From: Pseudomonas serbica
GTDB taxonomy: Bacteria > Pseudomonadota > Gammaproteobacteria > Pseudomonadales > Pseudomonadaceae
Assembly (NCBI RefSeq): GCF_028823535.1
Contig: NZ_JAQIYM010000090.1
Location: forward strand, 62,001-126,000
DNA length: 64,000 bases
Direction of reading: 5' to 3'
Shown here in pieces: positions 8,711 through 16,671 of this stretch (position 1 is the first letter of the stretch; every line of letters starts with the position of its first letter). The notes below the pieces were generated by a model, which worked only from the letters and a program-made list of their open reading frames with translations, searched no databases and had not been told where the DNA came from. Position numbers and translations under genes: made by a program.

Positions 8711-8786
8711 TGGTTTCCCTCTGGGGACTCGAACCCCAATCACCTGGTTGAGAACCAGATATCCTGAGCCATTAGACGAGAGGGAC
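8711..8786 (-). tRNA. tRNA-Glu (CTC)
   Basis: First tRNA of the minus array, 12 nt after the second attenuator terminator. Loop TTCTCAA on stem TCTGG/CCAGG. Acceptor GTCCCTC/GAGGGAA has a G1-A72 mismatch; CCA encoded. Confidence 0.83.
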
Positions 8787-8798
8787 AAAATAACACTC

Positions 8799-8828
8799 AA
8801 AAAAAACCGGGAGCCATGGCCCCCGGTT
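8799..8828 (-). terminator. Attenuator B terminator
   Basis: On the minus strand, ACCGGG and CCCGGT pair around an about 10-nt loop and are followed by eight T. The hairpin ends 12 nt before tRNA-Glu(CTC). The 5' side overlaps a G5 run that can pair instead with the C5 run at 8838-8843, giving an antiterminator. Confidence 0.85.
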
Positions 8829-8837
8829 CGTCGATCT

Positions 8838-8853
8838 GGGGGCTTCTAGCCCC
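8838..8853 (-). promoter_or_regulatory. Attenuator B pause hairpin / antiterminator strand
   Basis: Minus strand GGGGCT-AGA-AGCCCC hairpin 11 nt after the leader B stop codon. Its 3' arm GCCCCC can pair alternatively with GGGGGC (plus 8819-8824) inside the terminator. This is the 1:2 versus 2:3 versus 3:4 arrangement of amino-acid-operon attenuators. Confidence 0.75.
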
Positions 8854-8864
8854 GTATCACGGCA

Positions 8865-8942
8865 CTAGACAGTCAGGCACTCGCGCTCATCGCGACGTTC
8901 GTCACGATCAGTCCGGTCAGCGAAGTTAGTGTAGGTAGCCAT
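8865..8942 (-). CDS. Leader peptide B, 25 aa, Asp/Glu/Arg-rich
   Basis: Short ORF with AAGGA 8 nt before ATG, ending TAG. Of 24 internal codons, 12 are Asp (4), Glu (3) or Arg (5), including the run DRDERRDERE. Both Glu codons (GAA, GAG) and CGG, CGT and CGC occur. The tRNAs downstream are exactly Glu(CTC), Glu(TTC), Asp, Arg(ACG) and Arg(TCG). The ORF leads straight into competing hairpins and a terminator. Its role is inferred to be ribosome-stalling control rather than a functional peptide. Confidence 0.8.
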   Translation of the reverse strand: MATYTNFADRTDRDERRDERECLTV

Positions 8943-8959
8943 GATAGAAATCCTTAAAA

Positions 8960-8987
8960 CAAAAAGCCGGAGGTTTGGGCCCCCGGC
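8960..8987 (-). terminator. Attenuator A terminator
   Basis: Minus strand GCCGG/CCGGC stem, extendable by GG/CC, followed by T5 and more T-rich sequence, just before the leader B ribosome site. The internal GGGGGC (plus 8979-8984) can pair instead with GCCCTC at 9001-9006. Confidence 0.8.
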
Positions 8988-9000
8988 TGTTTTAGCAGAA

Positions 9001-9017
9001 GAGGGCGTCTAGCCCTC
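9001..9017 (-). promoter_or_regulatory. Attenuator A pause hairpin
   Basis: Minus strand GAGGGC-TAGAC-GCCCTC, perfect 6-bp stem, 12 nt after the leader A stop. The 3' arm is the candidate antiterminator strand. Confidence 0.75.
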
Positions 9018-9029
9018 AAATCTGAGATG

Positions 9030-9122
9030 CTAGAAAGTTTTGACAGAGCGTTCATCACGCGAGCAGATATCAGGACGTTCGTCCTGCTGCCGTGCATCAT
9101 CGCGTTGAGTGAAAGTGGTCAT
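9030..9122 (-). CDS. Leader peptide A, 30 aa, Asp/Glu/Arg-rich
   Basis: Short ORF between a promoter (9155-9184) and attenuator A. It ends in TAG. Asp (5), Arg (5) and Glu (2) make 12 of 29 internal codons, with RDDARQQDER and SRDER stretches. The ribosome site is weak. Together with leader B it forms two attenuators in series before the Arg/Asp/Glu tRNA array. Confidence 0.72.
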   Translation of the reverse strand: MTTFTQRDDARQQDERPDICSRDERSVKTF

Positions 9123-9154
9123 GTCAAAAACTCGGTTGAACTAGTGATGTAGCT

Positions 9155-9184
9155 AAGATAGAACTAATCCTGAAACACTGTCAA
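9155..9184 (-). promoter_or_regulatory. Sigma70-type promoter of the Arg/Asp/Glu tRNA array
   Basis: Minus strand TTGACA (plus 9179-9184), 18-nt spacer, TATCTT (plus 9155-9160). Transcription would start about 25-30 nt before leader A. Confidence 0.75.
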
Positions 9185-9208
9185 CAGCAATTTTTAAAAT
9201 ATTTGAAA

Positions 9209-9421
9209 TTAATTATTGGGACTAAGCGTTCCCTTCACTCTGTCGCGTAATTGATCGATATTGCTGAAGCGACGGGCGCCATCTCTGGCCAGCTCATCTG
9301 AGGCCATTTCGAAGGGTGAGGCTGCTATGTGCCGTGGCACGGTAGGTTCGATGCGACCTTCCAGGTTTGGTTGTGGGGCAGGGCGCGTAAGCTCGGACAA
9401 CAGACTAAACAGGCGTTTCAT
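9209..9421 (-). CDS. Hypothetical protein, 70 aa
   Basis: Small soluble ORF starting MKRLFSLLSEL. The N-terminus is mildly hydrophobic, then charged. It lies between the Leu/Leu/Asn tRNA terminator and the promoter of the Arg/Asp/Glu array. The longer in-frame extension runs through a tRNA gene and is not credible. The start has only a modest GGATG site. Function unknown. Confidence 0.5.
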   Translation of the reverse strand: MKRLFSLLSELTRPAPQPNLEGRIEPTVPRHIAASPFEMASDELARDGARRFSNIDQLRDRVKGTLSPNN

Positions 9422-9452
9422 GATGACGACATCCAGGGCGCAGTAAAATGAA

Positions 9453-9480
9453 AAAGGCCCAGACATATGCTGGGCCTTTC
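9453..9480 (-). terminator. Terminator after the Leu/Leu/Asn tRNAs
   Basis: AAAGGCCCAG/CTGGGCCTTT 10-bp stem with T-rich flanks on the minus strand. Near-symmetrical, so possibly bidirectional. Confidence 0.85.
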
Positions 9481-9485
9481 TTGTT

Positions 9486-9569
9486 TGGTGCCGAAGGCGG
9501 GACTCGAACCCGCACGCCGTAGGCAACTGATTTTGAATCAGCCGCGTCTACCAATTCCACCACTTCGGC
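9486..9569 (-). tRNA. tRNA-Leu (CAA)
   Basis: 84 nt with long variable arm. Loop TTCAAAA. Acceptor GCCGAAG/CTTCGGC, discriminator A, encoded CCA. Confidence 0.93.
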
Positions 9570-9579
9570 TTTGAATTCT

Positions 9580-9666
9580 TGGTGCCCGAACCCGGAGTCG
9601 AACCGGGACGCCCTTTCGAGCAGAGGATTTTAAGTCCCATGCGTCTACCAGTTTCGCCATTCGGGC
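9580..9666 (-). tRNA. tRNA-Leu (TAA)
   Basis: 87 nt with long variable arm. Loop CTTAAAA. Acceptor GCCCGAA/TTCGGGC, encoded ACCA. Confidence 0.93.
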
Positions 9667-9678
9667 AGTGCTTAAGGC

Positions 9679-9754
9679 TGGCTCCGTGACCTGGACTCGA
9701 ACCAGGGACACTCGGATTAACAGTCCGATGCTCTACCGACTGAGCTATCACGGA
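9679..9754 (-). tRNA. tRNA-Asn (GTT)
   Basis: Canonical body TCCGTGATAGCTCAGTCGG, loop CTGTTAA, encoded GCCA. First gene of the three-tRNA unit. Confidence 0.94.
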
Positions 9755-9771
9755 ATGGCCTTGCAAGATCA

Positions 9772-9800
9772 AGTCTACTGGCCACCAAAAAAGGTGTCAA
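9772..9800 (-). promoter_or_regulatory. Promoter of the Leu/Leu/Asn tRNA unit
   Basis: Minus strand TTGACA (plus 9795-9800), 17-nt spacer, TAGACT (plus 9772-9777), only 17 nt from the tRNA-Asn 5' end. There is no leader ORF and no attenuator, unlike the other two arrays. Confidence 0.8.
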
Positions 9801-9920
9801 TAGAATGTCATTGTTTTGTTGGTGGCTGGATTTTCGAGTATAGTATGGCTATACTGACAGAAAGCGAGACCCCAGACAGAAAAGGCTCGGACTCAAAATC
9901 AAACCTTAGGAAAAGTCACC

Positions 9921-10484
9921 ATGACAATCGACCCGATAGCTTTCCTACAATCCGCCGAGATGGATGAGCTGATTCGCTCCTATACCGGCGTTGAGAATCA
10001 GGCGATTGCCTTCAAAGTCAAGAAAGCCCTCCTTTTTGTAGATGGTGATGGCAATAGCTACCTAAACGAATACGGACTGCCTCGAGCCTCGCGCTTCAGC
10101 AGCATGGACATGTGCCTGTTCCTGATGCTCATCGAGGGGCTACAAAACATCGTCACGGGCGAGTTGCTTGGTCAGATGATGGGTGTCAGCAAGCTCAGCG
10201 CCCAAACCTGGATAGGTCGCCTGCGCGATGAATGTGGGTGCGACATTGACCTTGATAAGCACCGGCGCTTTACAGTGCTTAGCTGGGGGATTTTCAATCG
10301 GCCTGTTTACGTGGCCTTCCAGCCCTATGTTAAACTGGTGATTAGTAATTGGCTGTCTAAGCACCCCGAACACCAGGCGCAGCCCGCCCGAGTGACCCCA
10401 GCTGGCTTGAGCGCAGCTAAGGCCGGGATGACGACGAAGAGTGGCAAATCCAATGTCAAATCCAGTAAACGAGGCGCTTCCTGA
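9921..10484 (+). CDS. Hypothetical protein, possible winged-helix, 187 aa
   Basis: Residues about 60-115 read like a helix-turn-helix (MDMCLFLMLIEGLQ...LLGQMMGVSKLSAQTWIGRLR) followed by an RRFTVLSWG strand, suggesting a winged-helix DNA-binding domain. The C-terminus is a basic Lys/Ser-rich tail. AGGAAAAG precedes ATG. It overlaps the next gene by 32 nt in another frame, so the two are probably co-transcribed. The regulatory role is inference. Confidence 0.65.
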   Translation: MTIDPIAFLQSAEMDELIRSYTGVENQAIAFKVKKALLFVDGDGNSYLNEYGLPRASRFSSMDMCLFLMLIEGLQNIVTGELLGQMMGVSKLSAQTWIGRLRDECGCDIDLDKHRRFTVLSWGIFNRPVYVAFQPYVKLVISNWLSKHPEHQAQPARVTPAGLSAAKAGMTTKSGKSNVKSSKRGAS

Positions 10485-11523
10485 AGACTCACTGAACGCG
10501 CTGAACCAGGCAGTATTTTCGTTTTTATCCGAAGGGGGTGGCCTGACGACAGGTCTGCCCACTTCTTTGGTTCAGACGGAGTTGGCCGCGCTCACCGGCC
10601 ACTTCGATATCACTGTACCGATCCTCTTCAAAGCGTCCTGTGATTACCATCAACTGGATGTCGCTGCAGCAAGCCTGAACGCGGATCTCGTCAAGCCTCT
10701 GACTCCTGTGGTGGGCTCATCGCTGGGCCTTGCGGATATGGACAAAGGCCTGACCAAGTCTGCCGGCTTCTCTGCGCGTTCACTGCTGCGTTCTGTTGCT
10801 TCATCGACCGACCCGGTAAGCCCTGCAGCACTTTCGAGCATCGCAAAGTCGCTCATGGAAGGCCTTGGCCGCGCTGCTCCTAACCTGCTGGTAAAGAATG
10901 GTTTGAGTGAGCTCGGCCAGGCGGCCACCAGTCTTGACTGTAATGCTTATCGACTCGTTGGTGAGTTGCGGCGTGTGACCGCGCATGAGCAGACTGCGCC
11001 GCCCTTTATGACCTTCCTGGATGACGCCCTGTTGGGCAGCCTGATGGGACGGGAGTACGACGAGAACAGCAAAGCGTTATTCCTTGACCTACAGTTGGCG
11101 ACGTCCTCAACAGACGATAACCCAGGGCCTTCGTTCATCAACCGCTTGGCCGGTTTTCTCAAAGAGCGCTTGGAGGGTGCATTCGACAGTGATCATGCCG
11201 AGCACCTGTTGCAGTTGCTGCTGGATACTGATGATCGCATGAACGCATTCAAGTCAGAACTCATGAAAGGCATACGAGCTGATCTGGCTTTGGGTGACAG
11301 TGTGGGCCTGGCCTTGGGAGTAGGGCGCGCACATCTGGCGGGCGTGAGTTATGCGAAGTACTTCAATCAGATGGACGCGAAGGCTTTGGCAACAGGACTC
11401 AAGACCCTTCAGGACTTCGATCTGCTGAACGCCATTCCGGGTATTGACTTGGATCGCCTGGATAAACGAGATTTCAGCGTAGAAGCGCTTGGCGGCGCCT
11501 TCTCGGCTGACCTCGGGCTATGA
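10453..11523 (+). CDS. DLGL-tail protein, 356 aa
   Basis: No recognised domain. Long helical, Ser/Leu/Ala-rich protein with no signal peptide. It ends GGAFSADLGL. The ATG at 10453 (MSNPVNEAL) is preferred over GTG 10441. It overlaps the next gene by ATGA, indicating translational coupling of two DLGL-tail proteins. Confidence 0.78.
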   Translation: MSNPVNEALPEDSLNALNQAVFSFLSEGGGLTTGLPTSLVQTELAALTGHFDITVPILFKASCDYHQLDVAAASLNADLVKPLTPVVGSSLGLADMDKGLTKSAGFSARSLLRSVASSTDPVSPAALSSIAKSLMEGLGRAAPNLLVKNGLSELGQAATSLDCNAYRLVGELRRVTAHEQTAPPFMTFLDDALLGSLMGREYDENSKALFLDLQLATSSTDDNPGPSFINRLAGFLKERLEGAFDSDHAEHLLQLLLDTDDRMNAFKSELMKGIRADLALGDSVGLALGVGRAHLAGVSYAKYFNQMDAKALATGLKTLQDFDLLNAIPGIDLDRLDKRDFSVEALGGAFSADLGL

Positions 11524-13085
11524 CAACCATCATGAAGCCCGCTGACGTGCGAGAGCGGTTCATTACGCCACTGCTGATGCATATCGAAGAGCAAGATCTC
11601 GCTGGCGAAGAAATCTTCGTAAAGCGTAAGGCCATCGATGAGCTGATTAGCACCAGCCAGGCGCACACTGAATTTTACTGGCCATGGTTCAGTGATGAAG
11701 AGGTCGCGGAGCTGATTGCGGATCAGCGGATCGAATGGAAGAGCATCTTCCTGACCTCAGATAATTCTTCTGACAGCATTGCGCTGTTAAGCCATCTGAT
11801 CCATCACATGGAAATGACCAGCTACTTCATCTGGCTGCCGCACACCGTCAAGGCACTGAACAACCGATACACCCCGCTTGAACAGGTCAACATCTTAAAG
11901 CAGTGCGACGCGATGCCTGGTCGTAACAGCAGCACTATGGATGGGCAGATGCTACTGGCCGGACGGATTGTTCCGATCATTTTGCAGGACGAGTTGCATC
12001 TAGACACCTGGGTTCAAGAATGGGTTCGTGGCATCAAACGCTGCGAACGACCAGGCTCAAAATACTCCAAACCGTTTAGCAGCCAATTCAAGGTAACCAA
12101 GGCCTACAAGAACCTGGAAACCAGCGAGGGCAGTCTGTGTCGCATACCCATGCTGATGGTACTCGCCGGCGTGCTCGATCAAGAGATGGTGGGCGCCTCC
12201 ATCAAACGTTTCACCGATGCCACCCTGTACGACCTCTCCTATGGCGGCTTTTCACGTGCCTTCACGCTCACTGGAGATGATTTTTCACGTCGGAATTTCA
12301 GGTACGGGTTGTACGTGCTCGACGACATCAGCCGACAGCAACTCATTGGCAGTTATCTTGGCAGACAGGTTATTGCGGATAATCATTTGGAGTTGGCGTC
12401 CTGTATTTTAGCCTCAGCGGTTAGTTGGGATTACAATCCCGCGCCCATACCTGAGTTACTCGCAATCAGAGACGGTTCCGAAATGACTCCTTTGCGCATG
12501 ATGCTCAATGAGCACGCGTTTGAATGGGACGAAGATTGGTTCGATAAGTTGGCCGCAAATCCTTCCTGCGCTGACCTTCTGCGAGAAGTTTCTACTGTTG
12601 ACAGTATTATTCTATGGTGCAGAGATTATTCCGCCGAATGCAGCGACTCCAATTCCTTGGCAACGACAAGAAAATTGAAGCGCTGGGTTAACTTGTTGAA
12701 TGAGGATGCCAAGCAGGAATTCTTGGAGTTCTTGTTGGAACGGTTCGAATATGGGATCACACATACGAATTCCAGGGGTCGATGTGGGATGGCTTATGCA
12801 AAAATGCTCCTGGGATCCTTCCCGGAAAGCGATCAGGCCAAGCGAAAAGTATCAGAACTTATTTTTCATGTAATAAAACATGCGGTGACCGACAAAGACC
12901 CTGAGATAATGGCTGAGATTGTAAAACTGAACGCATTGTCTATCAGTGAAATTGGCGCCAATATTAAGTCAATCCAGCAATTCAACACCATAACGTCCAA
13001 AGGTGGACTAGAGAAATCTCTGGTCTTGCCCCACCTTCCATTGAAGGTGATCGGGCACGCTTTCGCCAATGACCTAGGCTTGTGA
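11520..13085 (+). CDS. DLGL-tail protein, 521 aa
   Basis: Largest member of the tail family, ending GHAFANDLGL. Helical throughout, possibly a helical-repeat protein, with no catalytic motif seen. The start codon overlaps the upstream stop (ATGA), so its expression depends on 10453-11523. From about 12580 onward the codon usage becomes more AT-rich. Confidence 0.8.
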   Translation: MTTIMKPADVRERFITPLLMHIEEQDLAGEEIFVKRKAIDELISTSQAHTEFYWPWFSDEEVAELIADQRIEWKSIFLTSDNSSDSIALLSHLIHHMEMTSYFIWLPHTVKALNNRYTPLEQVNILKQCDAMPGRNSSTMDGQMLLAGRIVPIILQDELHLDTWVQEWVRGIKRCERPGSKYSKPFSSQFKVTKAYKNLETSEGSLCRIPMLMVLAGVLDQEMVGASIKRFTDATLYDLSYGGFSRAFTLTGDDFSRRNFRYGLYVLDDISRQQLIGSYLGRQVIADNHLELASCILASAVSWDYNPAPIPELLAIRDGSEMTPLRMMLNEHAFEWDEDWFDKLAANPSCADLLREVSTVDSIILWCRDYSAECSDSNSLATTRKLKRWVNLLNEDAKQEFLEFLLERFEYGITHTNSRGRCGMAYAKMLLGSFPESDQAKRKVSELIFHVIKHAVTDKDPEIMAEIVKLNALSISEIGANIKSIQQFNTITSKGGLEKSLVLPHLPLKVIGHAFANDLGL

Positions 13086-13221
13086 GAATCCTGTGATCAG
13101 GTCAAAGCCACCTAGGGCTGGCCCGGCCCTTGTGGCTCGTCGTCCAGGAAAGGTGGCGTCTTGATGTTACCTTCCGCAGAGGGTATCGTGGCACCAAACC
13201 AAGCGGATATGAGTGCAGTGG

Positions 13222-13755
13222 ATGGGCTTTAAGTTTTATATGCCAATCGTCACTATCTTGCTTTCTAAAGTCTCCAAAGACTTACTTGAAGGAAGGTCGG
13301 TGTCGGTGTCTTGTCATCTTTTATTTAATGACGGCTATTCTCCTCTATTATTGAAACCTAGTCCTCTTTATGTCACCTACGCAAATGCAGTAATAAGCAC
13401 ATTAAATCCTGACGCTTACTTGGTTGTCGAGAATAATTCATCCAATTCGCATAACGATAATGGTGGCGACGGAGTAAATTGGCTATCTGCGGCTATTGTG
13501 TCAAAGAAGAGAAAAACATATGTTGTAGGACGGCGATATACTATTGAGAGGGGAAAGGTAACATTTTTGGATAAAGATCCATTGCAGTTGCCTGATCCGT
13601 TTAATGTTTCATGTAGACTCATGGAACTTTATAATGAATTGCCAAAAGATACTATAACACATCCAAACTTTATAAAATTAGTGTCAGCCGTCTCTGGCTT
13701 TATTCATATTACAAAAACTCCATACTCGAAAGTCATTAGACAATCATTGCACTAA
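13222..13755 (+). CDS. Hypothetical protein, AT-rich gene
   Basis: About 177 aa, no family recognised. The DNA is clearly more AT-rich than its surroundings, with many AAA, ATA and TTA codons, which suggests recent acquisition or relaxed selection. The start is ambiguous: GTG at 13213 and ATG at 13222 are in frame, neither with a good ribosome site. An NNSSNSHNDNGGDG low-complexity loop lies near residue 72. Confidence 0.5.
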   Translation: MGFKFYMPIVTILLSKVSKDLLEGRSVSVSCHLLFNDGYSPLLLKPSPLYVTYANAVISTLNPDAYLVVENNSSNSHNDNGGDGVNWLSAAIVSKKRKTYVVGRRYTIERGKVTFLDKDPLQLPDPFNVSCRLMELYNELPKDTITHPNFIKLVSAVSGFIHITKTPYSKVIRQSLH

Positions 13756-13773
13756 ATGGTTAATGGCTGGTGA

Positions 13774-14277
13774 TTAAATCATCCAGGCCCAACCAAAGAA
13801 TGCCAGTTGGAGGCAGACGCCCGCAAAGATACCCGCGAGAACATCATCAAACATGATGCCCATGCCGCCCCTTAGATTTCTGTCCAGCCAGCCCACCGGG
13901 CCAGGCTTCACGACGTCGAAAAAGCGGAACAAACCAAAGCCCAGGGCTGCGCCCAGGAATTGATGTTCTGCTGGCAGGCAGATCAGGGCAAAGCCCATGC
14001 CGACAAATTCATCCCAAACAATGGCTGGGTGATCGTCAACGCCAAGATCCTCGGACACACGCTGGCAAACCCAAATGCCAAACAGAGTGGCTAAGAACAG
14101 GATCAATGTATAAACCGGCGTAGAGAGCCCCTGGAGAGCCAGGATAAAGGGGATAGCCGCTAAGCTACCCCAAGTACCAGGAGCGGGGCGCATCAGCCCG
14201 GAGCCGAAGCCGCAGGCGATGAAATGGAGCAAGCGGCGGGGATTCGGTTGAGCTTCAGCGGTGTTAGCGGTGACCAT
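13774..14277 (-). CDS. pgpA: Phosphatidylglycerophosphatase A
   Basis: Removes phosphate from phosphatidylglycerophosphate to give phosphatidylglycerol at the inner membrane. Family features are GFGSGLMRPAPGTWGSLAA near residue 25, DDHPAIVWDEFVGM at about 82 and RFFDVVKPGPVGWLDR...GIMFDDVLAG near the end, holding the conserved acidic residues. Length (167 aa) and 3-4 helices fit PgpA. It overlaps folA by 14 nt, so the two form one operon. It probably duplicates a chromosomal gene. Confidence 0.94.
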   Translation of the reverse strand: MVTANTAEAQPNPRRLLHFIACGFGSGLMRPAPGTWGSLAAIPFILALQGLSTPVYTLILFLATLFGIWVCQRVSEDLGVDDHPAIVWDEFVGMGFALICLPAEHQFLGAALGFGLFRFFDVVKPGPVGWLDRNLRGGMGIMFDDVLAGIFAGVCLQLAFFGWAWMI

Positions 14278-14752
14278 GTCTTATCCAGTAGGTTGCCGTG
14301 AACTCTTCCTGATGCCGCAGATGGTTCAAGCGAAACTCGCTGCGCACGCGGGTGAAGAAAGGCTCAGGCAGCAGGGTGTCGGCCTCGCCGTTGTAGTTAA
14401 CCTCACTCAACACCAAATGGGTGGCATGGGCCAGTGCTTGGCTCCACAGTGGCACGCCGCCGATTACATAAACACGTCGATCATGCTTGACCAGCTCGAG
14501 CGCCTGTTCGATGGTGGTGACCACCTCGCATCCAGGCAAAAAGCCGATTTCATCCGTCACGACAATGTTTCGACGCTTCGGCAACGCATAGCCAAGCGAT
14601 TGAAACGTCGGGAGGCACATGATCACGGTCGCGTTTGCAATCGTTTCAGTCGAGTGTTGCTGCTCTGCTGGGATGTTCCAGGGGCTGGAGTTTTTCAATC
14701 CGACCTGACCCTGGATCCCGAAAGCAGCGATCAAATGCAATTGCGAGTTCAA
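14264..14752 (-). CDS. folA: Dihydrofolate reductase
   Basis: Reduces dihydrofolate with NADPH for thymidylate and purine synthesis. The N-terminal LIAAFGIQGQVGLKNSSPWN carries the DHFR loop. CLPTFQSLG and YVIGGVPLW are the NADPH-binding GxxxxxxS and GG segments. At 162 aa it is of normal length. The start is TTG, with AAGGAT 8 nt upstream. The substrate-site acidic residue seen in most DHFRs is not obvious (Asn-Ile where Asp/Glu-Leu is usual), which may reduce trimethoprim binding; that point is uncertain. Confidence 0.92.
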   Translation of the reverse strand: MNSQLHLIAAFGIQGQVGLKNSSPWNIPAEQQHSTETIANATVIMCLPTFQSLGYALPKRRNIVVTDEIGFLPGCEVVTTIEQALELVKHDRRVYVIGGVPLWSQALAHATHLVLSEVNYNGEADTLLPEPFFTRVRSEFRLNHLRHQEEFTATYWIRHGHR

Positions 14753-14817
14753 AACGAATTATCCTTTGTTATTGTTTTTATGGATAAAACAGTACTTCAG
14801 TACGCCTCTTTATTTTA

Positions 14818-15333
14818 TCAAAGAGGGTACAGTGCGTGTTGCTTCTCTTCACGGGCCTTGGCTAAGCGCTTCGCCAGATCCAGTGCATAGATCTTGCGGG
14901 TTGGCAGCGGCATCTCACCGCCATCAATGAAGCGGAGGAGAACGTCGTCAATGATCTGATGGGTAAGACCCGGCTCATCGAGGACAATTTCCAGGCCGAT
15001 GCCAGTCTCATGGTTGGTGTTGAGCGCAAAAATCTCTTCACCCACAATGCCGACGCGGTCGAGAAGGCTAGGCGTGATGGCCAGCATCTCGCCGGGCAGT
15101 TGCCCCAAGTCGTAGGCGATCAGGCGGGCTGCTTTGAGCTGGGCAGTCATCATCGTGATGTAGTAGATTGCGTCGGTTTCCACCAACGGCAAAATGATGT
15201 TCATCAGCTGGGTGTCGGGCCCGTCCTGGTCATTGGAGATCCAGAAACGATCTGGCGACTCCTCTTCCAGGCGTTGAAACATCTGTTCAACTTCAGCCTT
15301 ACGTTCCAGCCTCGGTTTTTCAATCCAACTCAT
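14818..15333 (-). CDS. Hypothetical protein, 171 aa
   Basis: No family recognised. Acidic, mostly helical cytoplasmic protein with a basic C-terminal helix (LAKRLAKAREEKQ). A good promoter lies just upstream at 15366-15393. It is transcribed toward folA-pgpA and could be the first gene of that operon (66-nt gap). Role unknown. Confidence 0.72.
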   Translation of the reverse strand: MSWIEKPRLERKAEVEQMFQRLEEESPDRFWISNDQDGPDTQLMNIILPLVETDAIYYITMMTAQLKAARLIAYDLGQLPGEMLAITPSLLDRVGIVGEEIFALNTNHETGIGLEIVLDEPGLTHQIIDDVLLRFIDGGEMPLPTRKIYALDLAKRLAKAREEKQHALYPL

Positions 15334-15365
15334 GGTATTGATCCAGGCGTAATAAAAGTAACCTA

Positions 15366-15393
15366 AGTATATCGCTCATGGACTTGTAGTCAA
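15366..15393 (-). promoter_or_regulatory. Sigma70-type promoter
   Basis: Minus strand TTGACT, 16-nt spacer, TATACT, 33 nt upstream of the ATG at 15333. Confidence 0.65.
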
Positions 15394-15411
15394 TACAAGT
15401 GAATTATAGGG

Positions 15412-16614
15412 CTAAAGGCCTAAATCCTGCCCGAAGCGCTCAGCCTGATAGGCCAATGACTGACGGAGAAATGGGGCAAATATTGACGACTCCAGCCACG
15501 TCAAATCTCGATCATTACGCAACTTTCGCAAGGACTTCTCAAACAAGTCGTGGAGTTTGTCATTGGATGGCACTAAGCCATTCTTTTTGACTTCCTGATA
15601 TGCGCTATCCAGCAATTTCAGCGGTGAGTCTGAAGCCTTGATCATCCAGTCTTCCGGGAGCTGGTGGTCGTACACCAGGGCGTGCGCCAACAAGGCTGTA
15701 AGACTCGTGCTGTCTGCTCCACAGGCCTCGTCACGATGATTTTTCAAGATGATGTCGTAGCAGGTTTGATCGGGATCGATCCCGTGGAACCGCTTAAGCG
15801 CAAGAAAGTTGCTTTCATTGTGCCGGCAACTGCGGAGCACTATCGCATTGTGCAGTTTCGGGTAGCCAAGCGCCAAGGCCTTCTGGGCCAGCTCCGGTTT
15901 GAATTGTCGGCTCCAGCCTTGGCTCAACAAGCTCGTGCAGACCCGATCTTCGTGGGTCTTGAGCCATTGCTTCACGGCTGGCCAGCATGCGGATTCATGG
16001 TTGAATGTCGTGTTGATGGCCAGCATTGCCGTTAGCAAGCCTCCTTGAAGATTGAGGTCGCGGCAATTGATGGAAAAAGAAAATACGTGCTCGACCAGGT
16101 CGAGGCAGCAGTGTGGGTCTTTCGCCTGACTATCTAGCAGGAGGTAAGCAAAGTCATCAAAATCCCTTTCAAAATCTGTGGTTGTCCACACGATATCTCC
16201 AGCTGCCCGAGGGGTGTGTGAGTGCTTGAAAAATTCAGCCTCGCGCTCGAGGGTATTGTTGCGTTTTAAGTTATCCACCAGCGCACGGGTCAATTCAAAA
16301 AGCACCGGCCCATGACCGGGATCATCACCAAGCTTGCCAAAATCATAGGTCAGTTGGTGTGCTGCCTTCATATCAAGCGGAAGGGCTGAAATCAGCGCCA
16401 GGTACGGGGCAGGATCCTCCATCAGCGGGAATGCTTCCAGCAGCTCCGTGCGCAGTTGTAATATCTGCTGACTCAGCGAGATCAAGGTCATCCTGCCGTA
16501 CGCTGGTAGCGCTGCCTCAAGGGCCTTGCCGACCTCCACGATGGCATCGCACATGGCTTGTCGGCCCATGCCGGGGTTGATGTTTTCGAGCCGGGCAAAT
16601 GGATCAGTTGACAT
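15412..16614 (-). CDS. DLGL-tail protein, 400 aa
   Basis: Ends AERFGQDLGL. Helical protein without recognised domain. ATG 16614 (MSTDPF) has GGAGTT 6 nt upstream. It is the distal gene of the DLGL cluster 15412-21418, separated from the upstream member by 57 nt. Confidence 0.78.
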   Translation of the reverse strand: MSTDPFARLENINPGMGRQAMCDAIVEVGKALEAALPAYGRMTLISLSQQILQLRTELLEAFPLMEDPAPYLALISALPLDMKAAHQLTYDFGKLGDDPGHGPVLFELTRALVDNLKRNNTLEREAEFFKHSHTPRAAGDIVWTTTDFERDFDDFAYLLLDSQAKDPHCCLDLVEHVFSFSINCRDLNLQGGLLTAMLAINTTFNHESACWPAVKQWLKTHEDRVCTSLLSQGWSRQFKPELAQKALALGYPKLHNAIVLRSCRHNESNFLALKRFHGIDPDQTCYDIILKNHRDEACGADSTSLTALLAHALVYDHQLPEDWMIKASDSPLKLLDSAYQEVKKNGLVPSNDKLHDLFEKSLRKLRNDRDLTWLESSIFAPFLRQSLAYQAERFGQDLGL

Positions 16615-16671
16615 TGTGAACTCCATAATTCTTAAGCCAGAAAATTTACATGGCCCTTTTTGTGTGGCGGC

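Noticed and set aside
8305..8739. 144-aa minus-strand open frame
   Set aside because: It runs through four tRNA genes and intergenic spacers and has no ribosome site.
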